Shown here: piece by piece, positions 12,625 to 23,733 of the stretch
Layout of the letters: each line of letters starts with the position of its first letter
How positions within the stretch are numbered: position 1 is the stretch's first letter
DNA from: Nymphaea colorata
Lineage: Eukaryota > Streptophyta > Magnoliopsida > Nymphaeales > Nymphaeaceae
Assembly: GCF_008831285.2 (NCBI RefSeq)
Contig: NC_045146.1
Span: 20,949,149-21,013,148, forward strand
Direction: 5' to 3'
Length of the DNA: 64,000 nt
Position numbers and translations under genes: made by a program
The notes under the pieces: model-generated
What the model saw: only the letters and a program-made list of their open reading frames with translations
What the model was told of the DNA's origin: nothing
Database searches by the model: none

Positions 12625-12925
12625 CTATGTTTTTGCAAACTCTGTTTCTTCCTGAACCATTTGGAAGACACCCTCACTGGACTCCTGAAATTTGGTTGCT
12701 ACATCGACAGCTGCAATACGATCATCAAAACTCATTGGAAGATATGCACTGAAAAAGTAAAAAGGGAAATTTTAGATTTTCTAGTGTTTTTGGCAAGCAT
12801 ATGAAGAATTTTTTTGTTAATTTGAGCAGCCAACATGGCACTTCAAAGAGTGAATGATAAACAAATAATGCAAGATAAGACTATTAAGAGATTGACTGAT
12901 AACTTTTGAGGAAATGACTGCAAAC

Positions 12926-13242
12926 CTTAAATTGATTGCAATTCTGTCCAGTAAATGTTCTCGTACAGCACCTTCCTCTGGGTTGTAGGTAGCAATTAGA
13001 AGTGGTTTGCATGGACGGCGGAAACTTATACCTTCACGTTCCACAATATTAACTTCTTCTGTCAACACATTCAACAGCAAATTGCTAATCCCTTCATCCA
13101 ATAGATTTATCTCATCAACATATAGGACACCTCTGTGAGCTTCAGCGAGTAGTCCTGGCTGGAAAACAGTCGTTCCTGTCTTAACAGATTCTTCAACATC
13201 AACAGAACCAATAAGTCTGTCTTCTGTTACACCCAGCGGGAT
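12926..13242 (-). pseudogene. CHLD: CHLD AAA+ core exon, well preserved
   Basis: A 317-bp exon with clean acceptor and donor. It encodes the Walker B region (VLYVDEIN) and the sensor-like ATYNPEEG block with no frame damage. Its good state shows that decay of the locus is recent. Confidence 0.9.
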
Positions 13243-14318
13243 CTAGGAAAACATACTTTAAGTCAGGTATTCAGAAAGATAGGAAGGAAAAAAAAAAGTT
13301 TCTGTTCAGCTGCTACCTGAATGAAAGGAGATCTAACTACTTGAGTTTTAACGTTGCCATCAGCATCATACTGTAGTCTGCTGGCTAAACCATCTTCCCA
13401 CCTAGAGAATGCAAATATTATGACAAAAAAGAAGAAAAGCTAACTCCGCAGGTTGATCAACCACACCTTCGCATTTAAGTGTGTTGGGCCTTGCGTTGAT
13501 GCCCATGCGTCCAAGCAACGGAGCTAACTGGACTAGGTGAAAGAGGATGGCTGATGTCATTGGCATAGAATTGGCATCTAGAGATCAATTTGTGCAGTCA
13601 TGTAATGAGCATGTCATTGGCATTTTCAAGAGGGCGAACCAACTTTCAGACAAAAATGTGTGGTTCGCATGATGTTCGAGCATGTAAACTGCCCGTTAGG
13701 CCAAATGCAGAAGTGAACCGAACATAACAAACAGTAACTATTACACGAAAAGGTATGTCTCTCAGTAAATTCCACAGGTACCGTGTATGCCTTAACGACG
13801 ACTGCTGACAAGAGTTCCATCTAAAAATAAACAATGTCACTGAATTCGAGGCTTCCTGCTACCAGAGTCCGGGATCAAATTTTCATATTGATAATAACGG
13901 CTTCGAAATTACATTTACAGTATTTAATAAATGTATGGGACGGTAATATTCCTATGCAGCTCAACTCCGAACTCCAGCCAGCATTAAAAGTTAGAGGAAC
14001 TTGAGCAGAACTATGCGATAGCAGCTCAAGTTACTAAGCTTACTCTTCAGGGCACAGTGGGTCCGCGTTGGATATGGAACCGACGACCACCTCGATGGGC
14101 GGGAGTATGGCGTGCAACCCTCTGGCCATCACTGTCTTCGCCGTCTCTCGCTTCCCAGAGATTGCAATTCCGCCAATTTCGCGATCGATAGCACCAAGCA
14201 GCAAAGCGGTCTTTATCACATCCTGCCGGCGATCATTGACGGAAGGAAAACATCCATCAGTTCACATATAGAGAAACTCGACACCAGAGGAGGCAGGGAA
14301 AGAAGAGTAAGGAAAGAG

Positions 14319-14735
14319 TCTAAAAGAGAGAAAAAGGAGACTAAGTTTTTTACGTGGTTCGGTGAAGCACACCTACGTCCACGAGAGAGGCTCTTCCACC
14401 GTATGTGGTGTTGAGGTTCATTCTACTACTATTTATAATGTTACACCGTGTGAGATGTACATATACATTTCATGTTGCTAATGTTTTGGGAATGACTTTC
14501 CCTATTGAGTCGTTGCATTCTTGGATCCTCATTTGTAACCGTGGCCTGATTCCCTTCATCGTCATCTTCTTTAGTAACTGCCATAATCTGTAATCTGGCT
14601 GATTTATCATTTTGTGTAAGGGTGGCATGATTTCTTTCATCATTGCTAACCGTGGCCTGATTTCCTTTGCCTTGTTGTTTAGTAACTGACATAATGGCAG
14701 CCTGGTTGATTTGTGATTTTGTGTAACTGGCGCGG
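14319..14735 (-). repeat. LTR-2 left (3') LTR, border approximate
   Basis: The first 150 bases align with the right LTR. The rest holds the internal tandem units. No clear polypurine tract is visible beside it. The pol ORF runs into this region as far as 14679. Confidence 0.6.
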
Positions 14736-15765
14736 GACGTTGGTCAGACCCAGTTTGTCTCGAAGTGAATTAAAGAGGGTGCTAGACAATGCCTTGGTGA
14801 AGATATCAGCAAGTTGTTGAGAGGAAGACACAAATTGCGTGGTAAGTTGTCCAAGCGCGATCTTTTCACGAAGGAAATGATAATCCAACTCAACATGTTT
14901 CATTCGAGAGTGAAAAACTGGTTTGATAGAAACCTGTAGGGCTGACATATTATCACAATATAAGATTGGAGCATGGGCTAGATATATTCCAAGATCTTTC
15001 AATATATATTGAATCCATGTAAGTTCGGCGGCGGCAGAGGCCATAGATCTATATTCTGCTTCTGTCGTAGAACGAGCGACAGTAGGTTGTTTCTTAGTTG
15101 TCCAAGAGATACAATTTGTACCGATGAAAGTGCAATATCCAGTAGTTGAGCGTCGAGTATCGTGACATCCTACCCAGTCTGAATCAGAGAAGGCATGAAG
15201 TCGAAAATCAGGCTGGGGAGAGAGAATACAACCATCAGAATTAGTTTCGTGAATGTAGCGGAGTATATGTTTAACAAGCTGGAAATGGCTATTCTTCGGT
15301 GTCTGCATATACTGATTGACATAATTAACACTGAATGAGATATCGGGCCTGGTGAATGTTAAATATTGTAACCCCCCAACTAGACTGCGAAACAGTGTTG
15401 GATCTGAAAAAGGTCCATCATCAAGAGGTGATTGATAATGTTGAACTAAAGGGGTGATGGCTGGTTTACAGCTAAGCAATTTTGCACGTTCGAGAAGACT
15501 AAAGGCGTAACGCCGTTGATTTAAGAACAGTCCAGATTTGGTTTTAACAACTTCCACACCTAAGAAGTGATGAAGATATCCAAGATCTTTCATGGCGAAC
15601 TCAATACTCAACTCTTTGATAATCTGTTGAAGGAGGATACTATTGCTTCCCGTTAGTATGATGTCGTCAACATAACGTCAACATAAAGAAGGAGAAAGAT
15701 AGTACCTTGAGCTTCTTGATAAACAAACAAAGAAGAGTCTGAGATGCTGGCGTAAAAGCCTTTGG
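14679..15765 (-). pseudogene. LTR-2 RT palm and RNase H
   Basis: After the 15790 frameshift the RT text (SFLLTKGFYASISDSSLFVY) continues in a second frame to LLLYVD. There an 11-bp tandem duplication (TTATGTTGACG twice, minus strand, around 15662-15690) interrupts the YVDD catalytic motif and shifts the frame again. From 15611 a 310-codon open stretch carries FAMKDLGYLHHFLGVEVV and RNase H with FSDSDWVGC and STTEAEYRS, ending past LADIFTKAL. Confidence 0.88.
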
Positions 15766-18700
15766 TTAACAAGAAGGAGCCAAACCGATCGTAGGAGCCT
15801 GGCGAAGTCCGTACAAAGGTCGGTGAAGTCGACAGACATGTGTGGGTTTGGAAGGATCAACAAATCCTGGTGGCTGTTCAATGAATACAGTTTGATCCAA
15901 GTTGCCATGGAGAAACCCATTTTTGACATCGAGCTGCTTAATGTCCCACTTGTTGGTCAAGGCAATAGTAAGAACAATGCGAATAGTAGCCGGTTTTATG
16001 ACGGGAGAGAAAGTTTCCATGAAGTCAACACCAGGAATTTGGTTGAACCCGCGAGCTACCAGTCGTGCCTTCAAGCGTTCCAAGGTGCCATCGCTTTTTA
16101 ATTTGGTTTTAAAAACCCAACGCGTGCTTACCACATTCATGTTTGGTTGTCGAGGAACTAGAGTCCAAGTTTGACAGTGGTGAAGTGCGTGTAATTCTTC
16201 TTTCATCGCCGCGACCCAGCCATCATGCAGGAGAGCATCTTTCACTGTTTTGGGTTCTAAAGGAATACTCATAGTGAGAAAGTAGCGAGGATTAGGCTTA
16301 ACGACACCAACCTTTTCTCGAGTAATCATGGCATGAGAGTTTGATGATGGAGGCGGAACCTGAGTTTCTGCGGCATGGAGATCGAGAGATGGTTCAGCTT
16401 GAGGCGGAAGCTCGTCACTAGACGATGGTGAGACGGCTGCAATAGGGGATAGCACAGCTTGTTGGATCATGGAGTATTCGTGAGGAGAAGATGCAGTAGG
16501 GGTAGCTAGTAACATTTCTGGAGTTGGGATCTCTTCATGATGCATACACGGGGAGGAGCCAACAACAAGCTGTCTATCATCCACATTCTGAGTATTATTA
16601 GGGGGCTCGGTCCAATCCTTGAATGTTGTAGGTTGCAGCTGATGTTCAACTTTGGAAAACAATATGTCAGGCTTGTGATACGGAAAGTTAGCTTCATCAA
16701 AAACCACATGTCGTGAAGTATATATACAACCAGTAGGAGGGTATAAGCAGCGATAGCCTTTGTGAATGGAACTATATCCCAAGAAGACACAAGGTAATGA
16801 TCTTGGTTCAAATTTATGCTTGGCATAATCTTTCAAGTAAGGGAAGCAACGACTTCCAAAAATACGAAGGCATGTATAATCTGGTTTCTTCTCAAAAACA
16901 CATTCAAATGGTGATTTCATTTGCAAGGTGGGTGTAGGCAACCGATTGATTAACCATGCAGCAATCAAGAAAGCATCGACCCAATATTTCATGGGTATAT
17001 GGGCATGGAAGAGCATGGTGATGCCCAACTCAACTATTGACCGATGACGCCGTTCAGCCAGTCCGTTTTGTCGTGGCGTTTTGGGGCATGATTTAATATG
17101 TCGGATGCCATGATTTCTCAAATAATCTTCTAAGATCCGACTATTAAATTCACCTCCTTCATCGGTTTGAAAAATTTTTAGTTTTGTTTCAAATTGACGT
17201 TCAACTAGTTTGTGGAAATCCATAAACACTTGACAAAGTTCAGATTTGTGTCGAAGAGGATATAGCCAAACAAATCTTATAGCTTCATCAACAAATATAG
17301 CATAAAACTGAAATTTTTGTGTAGACGTGATAGGGGCTGGTCCCCATAAGTCACAATGAACACGTTCAAGAAAAGTTTGAGAATGCTCTTCTACAGGAAG
17401 AAATGGAAGCCGACACATTTTGGCAAGCTGACAACTAGAACAAACTGACAGTCTTGATTGAGGTCTACTCACCTCAATATTATTTTTGCTAGCAAAAAAA
17501 TCAACTATCCGATGATGAGGATGACCCAAACGTTGATACCACGTTTCTTTATTGACTGACCAAAACCTGCTGGAAAAGAAGACTGCATGCTGCCGATCCT
17601 TGAAGTTTTCTTGAAATGCATAAAGATCTCCGGTTCTACTGCCCGAAGCTATTAGACGATTGTCCCTCTTGTCCTTAACAGAAAAACTATCAGCAGAAAA
17701 TTGAAAAACATATGGATATTCAGATGTTAACTGACTAACAGAGACTAAATTCTTTTTAATTTGAGGCACCACTAGAACATTATTGAGGGGTAGGCATCTT
17801 TTTCCGTTTTGAATATCAGCATTTCCAATATGGGTGATACTTAACTTTTCACCATTTCCCACCATAATTTGATCATTACCATGATATTCAGTATAGTTTG
17901 TAAGGTTACCTGGATCAAACGTTATATGTGTGGACACCCCCGTATCAGGAAACCATTTGTCATCATGTCCATCAGCTATCTTCATTGCTGCCAAAGCGTG
18001 TGGTACTTCCTGCACTTGGAAAGCGTGATTGAATCGATGCCAACAATTAGCAGCATTGTGATTCATTTTGTGGCAGATTTGACATTGAACACTTTTGTTC
18101 TTGTTTTGGTTATCTCCACGTCCACCATTCTTGTTTTGATTGAGCTGAAATTGTCGTCCTTCTTGGGCCGACTGAAAATGTCATCCTCCTTGGGCTGACT
18201 GAAAAACTCCTCCTTGGGCTGCTTGTGTGAATTCTCGCCCCTTTGAGTTAAAGAACTGACTTCTATTTGATTTAAACTTGGAATTTGAATATTTCTTGCT
18301 GTAAAAAGCAACCTGCTGACTAGTATCCTCATGATACATACTCCGCATAGTTTCATGACTCTGGAGTAAAGCTACCACATCTATGTAAGACGGTGTTGGG
18401 GGTTTCATCATAGTGGTGGTAAAGGACTCGTATTCCTGTCCCAATCCACTAAGAAGCCAGAAGACTTTGGAATGGTCTTCTATAGGCTTGCCTATAGCAG
18501 CAAGCTCATCACATATCTTCTTGAACCCACAAATATAATCAGCAATAGACAGATTTCTTTTCTTATAAGTCTGAAGCTTTTGCATAAGCAAGTGTTCCCT
18601 CTCTTGACATTTATGAGAGAAATGTGTCATAAGAGTATGCCATACCTCTTTAGATGTTTGAAGTCAAATGACGGTACCCATGACTTCTTCTGCAAGAGTG

Positions 18701-18981
18701 CCGGTGATCCATCCACGCAATAGTCGATCTGATTTTTGCCATGCTTGATAGATTGGATTCACTCGTTCCTCCACCGTACCGTCTTCTTTGGTGTGCTGGA
18801 CCGTAGGTTCGGGCGCAGCTGTCTCTCCTTCAATGAACTCAATCATATCTTGGCTCTCAATGAGTCCAAGCAATTGGGTTTTCCATATCAAAAAGTTGGT
18901 CTGGTTCAATTTAATGGTCACAAAGTTTGCAACGTTTAAGTTGTAAAGGTATGGGTAAGGAGAAGAGAAGATGGAAGCCAT
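15766..18981 (-). pseudogene. LTR-2 gag, protease, integrase and RT start
   Basis: A single frame runs from MASIFSSPYPYLYNLNVANF (18981) to 15766, interrupted by only two TGA codons (near 18669 and 18180). Both are consistent with CGA-to-TGA changes. It holds UBN2-type gag (NLSIADYICGFKKICDELAA), the CCHC knuckle CQICHKMNHNAANC (about 18080), a protease DTG triad (WFPDTGVSTHITF), HQRLGH-like YQRLGHPHH, an integrase core (HCDLWGPAP, QTDEGGEF, NGLAERRH), and the RT N-terminus through LYGLRQAP. A small deletion after RQAP destroys the frame at about 15790. Confidence 0.9.
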
Positions 18982-18985
18982 TGAG

Positions 18986-18988
<3 letters not shown>

Positions 18989-19074
<86 letters not shown>
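18989..19074. repeat. (TA)n microsatellite in LTR-2 leader
   Basis: About 86 bp of uninterrupted TA, between the gag start and the primer site. It probably expanded after insertion. Confidence 0.95.
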
Positions 19075-19079
<5 letters not shown>

Positions 19080-19115
19080 AAACTCATGGCACAAGACCCT
19101 AATGCTCTGATACCA

Positions 19116-19334
19116 TGTAAAAGAGAGAAAAAGGAGACAAGTTTTTTACGTGGTTCGGTGAATCCACCGTGTGTGGTGGAGAGGTTCATTCTACTATTTA
19201 TAATGTTACACTTGAGGCTTCTCCTTCATTATCATGATTGCTCTTGTGAGCTGTACATATACATTTCATGAACTGGCGCAACAATCTTCATTCTAGCTGT
19301 TTGATGATATTGATTATATTCCTTTACCATTTCA
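19116..19334 (-). repeat. LTR-2 right (5') LTR
   Basis: About 219 bp, starting TGTAAAAGAG right after the primer site and ending TTCA before the candidate duplication AAGAG. It is shorter than the left copy because of deletions. Confidence 0.65.
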
Positions 19335-19347
19335 AAGAGTTGAGCAC

Positions 19348-19638
19348 CTGGCCGACGACGGCGGCGAGAGGAAAGAATTGTCAGCCATAAAGAGTGGCAT
19401 CGAGGCCTTCGTTTGGTGGCAAGGCCGCTCCATTGGGAGACGCTTGGACAGTGGACTCGGTGGAAACGGCGCGAATGCAGGACGACCGAGCACCCCATCT
19501 GAGAGGCCTGGACGGAGGGAGGATGAGGGCATTGGTGCCGCGGAGGAAGGCCGAGGTGGACGAGGACGAAGGACTCTGGTGGTGGCGGTGGTGCTGAAGG
19601 AAGCGACTGAGGGAGAGGGCGGACGGAGCGGAAGCCAT
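19348..19638 (-). pseudogene. CHLD: CHLD exon 1: transit peptide and N-terminus
   Basis: The ATG at 19638 opens a Ser/Pro/Arg-rich, acid-poor leader (MASAPSALSLSRFLQHHRHH) typical of a chloroplast transit peptide of about 50 residues. It then reads NEGLDATLYG, TGA (19381-19383), and QFFPLAAVVGQ before a GT donor at 19347. The family has YGRQFFPLAAVVGQ here, so CGA to TGA is the simplest cause of the stop. It removes everything after residue 85. Confidence 0.88.
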
Positions 19639-19946
19639 GCTCCTGCTGTCAGAGAGAAGCGGGTTCGCTTTGCGCGCGAGCAGACGCGCGTCACAGCTAC
19701 AATGTTCCTTTTATTGCCCATACTTTACTAAAAATACAGAATTACTTTTATTTTTTATCTTATGTTTTAAAAAAGAAATTGTTAATGCAATCGATGAGAT
19801 TGGGTGGCGCGTTGTAGCTACCTCTTTAGTTTAGATTCCTCTAAAGTGCTATCTTAATGATATCAATGAATAATGTTCTTCCTGATATTAATATCTTAAT
19901 GATATTAACGAATAATCTTGTTCTTGATATTAAGGAGATCATTAAG

Positions 19947-20661
19947 ATGGCCATGCTGTACACTTCATACCTGCACTGCATCTAAGCGACTTAGGTTATG
20001 GACTCTCCTGCCATGAACTCCTTTTGACAAATGAAAAAGGGGAAATTTTAAATATTATGGCAATACTCAATCTAAAAGCCACCATATTAATTGTTGTATA
20101 ATTATATATCAACACTTTTAGAACTTATCTTCTTAAGTGTCATAAGTTCATATCCATTTCTCAAATTTATTGTTATAAAATATTAAACTTTTCATCAAAA
20201 TAGAAGTCAAAAGTGTCCCATGGACGTGAGTCAATTTGGAAAAAAGAAGGCATGATGGATTCTCAAAACCACACCACCGCAAAGAAATTTCACATAGAGA
20301 CTGTGATGAAGAATAAAACCTTAGTACATGAAGACATGAAAAGTGGAAGGAATCTCCCTGTTCAAATTTCCACTGTAAGATGCAAAATTTTTTTGGCGAC
20401 AAGGTACAAGATATTTGAAAGATGGAAGAAATCCATGACCATAATCTTGCCTGCCATACAACGTAAATGGTCAAACATCGAAGGGGTTAATGCAATCTCC
20501 GTAACATGACAAGTTCTCTATCAACAGTGAACTATCCAAATTTGAAGCTAATTTACGCGCTTCTAGCTTTTCGGATTTCAGCTGGCTTAGCCAATTTTCT
20601 ATTCCCAACCTAATGAAGCCATATCTAACCCCCTATATTTTTACGTTTTTTACCCAATGCA
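19947..20661 (+). repeat. 715-bp inverted repeat, left arm
   Basis: This arm is the reverse complement of 21707-22421. It has the same length, and the one mismatch I saw is at about 20580 (GCTGGC versus TCTGGC in arm sense). Outer ends read ATGGCCATGCTGTACACTTC. The arm has no recognised coding. ORFs of 108 and 98 codons appear in both arms only because the arms mirror each other. It could be the long terminal repeat of a non-autonomous DNA transposon or a recent inverted duplication. Confidence 0.93.
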
Positions 20662-21706
20662 ATTGGAGCTTAACTCTTTAGTTGTAACTGAAGCACTTAG
20701 TGGCGAACAGATTTGATTACGTGGGCTCTTCTTTATTGAACCCGAATGTTGCCAAATATGCTGCCGTTGTTGTTGAAGAATTTTGGATCTGGTTCATGCA
20801 GGAACCGTGTCCAGTTTCAATCTAAAATGAGGACTCTGTAGTATATTTGTTTGGTCTGATCAAATTTTATTTGTTTGAAGCGTTAACAAGACAAATCGAT
20901 CCATTGGATCCAAACTGATCTTAACTAGGGCCCTGGTGATCTGTATAGGACTGAACGTTGGGTTTTGTGATGGAGGGGTTTGATTGTTACTGTTTATTTT
21001 ACTTTCCTTGATGCGTACTTTGAACTAGATTTTCATGTGACTGGCCATCTCTCTCTCTCTCTCTCTGCCCTGGTGTTTTTTTATTGTAGTGGCTATTAAA
21101 CGAAATATGAGGATGGGAGGCGGCGATTTTTTTGATTTCTGGCGATCCTTTGCGGCGTTTGCTTTCATTTGGTTATCGACTTTGTGTGTGTTTAGGTCGT
21201 TATCCTTGGAACTAGTTTCTTGATTATGGGAAATAAAGACGAGGTAATTGTATGAAATAGTCAAGGACGGTGTGTGGTTGGTAAAATAGTTTGGGATGCG
21301 TTCATTCGCAATTGTTTGGCTTCGTCAATATTGGTTTTGGAGGTGTCACTCAGAGCTGAATAATGAGGGTGCGGTTGGTTGCAGGAAGCAACAGGGATTG
21401 AATTTCTTTTGGTGTAACTGTCATGGTTGTTTACGGATGATGACGAATAAGGCAATGTGGTTGGGAGTTCTGTGAAATACCTGACGGGTAAGCTGAGGAT
21501 GAATGGCATCGTTAGACATTTTATTATGAAGTAAGACCGTGAATAAATACCTGGATTTCAGTATGGCATTGGAGCTCTGTTAATAATCTTTACGTCTATT
21601 CTTGATTTGGTGGGAATATAAAGTGTCAACGTTATACGCATAAAAGGGAAAGTCCTATTTGTGTCCTGTGTTGATTTAGAGATGCACTTGCTTGTATTCA
21701 AGCAAA
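20662..21706. other. 1045-bp spacer of the inverted repeat
   Basis: Single-copy within the window, with a short (CT)n tract at about 21049-21066. No recognisable protein motif. Transcription through spacer and arms would give a transcript able to fold into a 715-bp duplex. Confidence 0.7.
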
Positions 21707-22421
21707 TGCATTGGGTAAAAAACGTAAAAATATAGGGGGTTAGATATGGCTTCATTAGGTTGGGAATAGAAAATTGGCTAAGCCAGATGAAATCCGAAAA
21801 GCTAGAAGCGCGTAAATTAGCTTCAAATTTGGATAGTTCACTGTTGATAGAGAACTTGTCATGTTACGGAGATTGCATTAACCCCTTCGATGTTTGACCA
21901 TTTACGTTGTATGGCAGGCAAGATTATGGTCATGGATTTCTTCCATCTTTCAAATATCTTGTACCTTGTCGCCAAAAAAATTTTGCATCTTACAGTGGAA
22001 ATTTGAACAGGGAGATTCCTTCCACTTTTCATGTCTTCATGTACTAAGGTTTTATTCTTCATCACAGTCTCTATGTGAAATTTCTTTGCGGTGGTGTGGT
22101 TTTGAGAATCCATCATGCCTTCTTTTTTCCAAATTGACTCACGTCCATGGGACACTTTTGACTTCTATTTTGATGAAAAGTTTAATATTTTATAACAATA
22201 AATTTGAGAAATGGATATGAACTTATGACACTTAAGAAGATAAGTTCTAAAAGTGTTGATATATAATTATACAACAATTAATATGGTGGCTTTTAGATTG
22301 AGTATTGCCATAATATTTAAAATTTCCCCTTTTTCATTTGTCAAAAGGAGTTCATGGCAGGAGAGTCCATAACCTAAGTCGCTTAGATGCAGTGCAGGTA
22401 TGAAGTGTACAGCATGGCCAT
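21707..22421 (-). repeat. 715-bp inverted repeat, right arm
   Basis: Partner of the left arm. The palindrome ATGGCCAT occurs at both outer edges (19947-19954, 22414-22421). It can be read either as the tip of the arms or as an 8-bp target duplication, because it is its own reverse complement. Confidence 0.93.
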
Positions 22422-23733
22422 TTCAACTTTTTTTTTTTTCTTGGAAGATATACATATATAGTTTCCCATTTTGCCTCCTGTGTCTGCCTTCCAATGTTTT
22501 AAGTTGTTTTCCATAAATCTAACCTTATAGATGGACACAACACAAAAAAACCATGAAAGTTCAATGTTTAGATCAGATTTTATGAGTAGACAAAACTAAG
22601 ACCCTTGTATGTAAAACTTTATAAAATCTGATATGCATCCGCTTTTCGTGATTTTCTTTTGAATCCCATAAATCTAAACATTTTCCATCCATCTATACAG
22701 TTGGATTTGTGAAAAATACTAGTACTCAATGCGGTTCACAAATTAGGTTCCACAAGTCTCATATCATAAATTCATAATAGTTATGAAAATATTTCTGTAA
22801 CTCGACTAAATCACATATATTCTACATATTAGAGCAGTAGGAGCTCGTTAGATCTATTGTACTAACCTATTGGACAAACTGAAATCAGGAACAGTATGTT
22901 TGGAAAAAGTTTAGAAACAATATATTGCACAAACTGAAATGAGAAACAATCAAACTGAAATCTTGTTGAATTAAAAAATAGGGTTTTGGAAGGAAAAATG
23001 AGCCAAAATTACTGCCAACTAGAAAGCTTGAAAAAACATCAAAATCTCGTTAAAGACAGAAATGATTGGAGGAAAACCTCAAAACAAATGTTTAAATGAA
23101 AACAATAAAGATTTATGCAGAATGGTGAGAAGATCTACCTACAATAGCAGACAAGTTCGTCTGTTTTCTAATGTGCTTGTGAGTTCTGCACATTAATTTG
23201 AGCTGAATTCTGCTTTCGTGACATCAATTGTAAAGGTGGTTAGTTCCCTTTTTTGTGTGATTATCACCAGCCATCCTCTTGCTTTTCCTCTTGAATAAAC
23301 ATGAAGAGATTCCCAGTTACAACTGTACTAAAATTATGTGTATGAACTAGAAGTTTATTCATGTATTGGACTTCACTTGGATAGGGATCAGATCCATGAG
23401 TATCACATATGGAGTTTCAAGCACATAATTAAAGGGAAAAGAAAAAAATCAATCGTCAGTTAATGTGGGTACCTGCATGTGCGACTAATTAAAAGAATAC
23501 AAAGTCATATGCGTCTCAATGCTTTGGACTTCAACAAACATCTGATCCAAATCTGGATCTTACCGGGAAAGACTCTAGTTTATAAATTTTGGAGCTGAAT
23601 GGTAATTACATCTGTATCCTGTACCTCCCCCCAAATCCAATATCCATCAGATCCAAGCAGATATCCAAATCCATTCGCATGTTACTGACGTTACTGACTT
23701 ACTGTAATGAAGTCTTTGTTTCAGTGCTCCATG
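22422..23733. other. gene-free AT-rich stretch
   Basis: No ORF with recognisable content. A poly-T run directly follows the inverted repeat. Confidence 0.5.

Larger units (their letters stand above)
14319..19334 (-). mobile_element. Ty1/copia element (LTR-2) in CHLD intron 1
   Basis: A minus-strand copia element with the PBS TGGTATCAGAGC (19104-19115) against the right LTR. Matching LTR sequence (AAAAGAGAGAAAAAGGAGAC, then AAGTTTTTTACGTGGTTCGG) lies at 14321 and 19119. A candidate 5-bp duplication AAGAG is at 14314-14318 and 19335-19339. The left LTR starts TC where the right starts TG. The LTRs differ by several indels, so this insertion is clearly older than LTR-1. The left arm continues to about 14735 with two imperfect copies of a unit of about 110 bp (GTAACCGTGGCCTGATT...), only one of which has a weak match on the right. 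The exact left LTR border is unresolved. The element lies wholly between CHLD exons 1 and 2. Confidence 0.85.
10499..19638 (-). pseudogene. CHLD: Mg-chelatase subunit D (CHLD), multi-lesion pseudogene
   Basis: CHLD is the AAA+ subunit of plastid magnesium chelatase, which inserts Mg into protoporphyrin IX as the first step committed to chlorophyll. Six exons with GT-AG borders are recognisable: 19348-19638, 14044-14222, 13317-13401, 12926-13242, 12625-12748 and 10499 to about 10590. The 317-bp exon is fully conserved ([62 protein letters not shown]). Lesions: the exon 1 codon after LYG is TGA where Arg is invariant; the P-loop reads SGKRETAKT instead of SGKRGTAKT; exon 5 ends KT then TAG, where the family has Gln; the exon 6 start has TAA in frame and seems two bases short. 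All three point changes are C-to-T or G-to-A. The middle linker and the C-terminal integrin-like domain were not found, so the gene is also truncated. A copia element occupies intron 1 and another abuts the 3' side. Introns are kept, so this is not a retrocopy. Confidence 0.88.

Noticed and set aside
20148-20509. Overlapping 108- and 98-codon ORFs, repeated at 21859-22220
   Set aside because: They recur only because the DNA is an inverted repeat. No family motif, and both strands are equally open.
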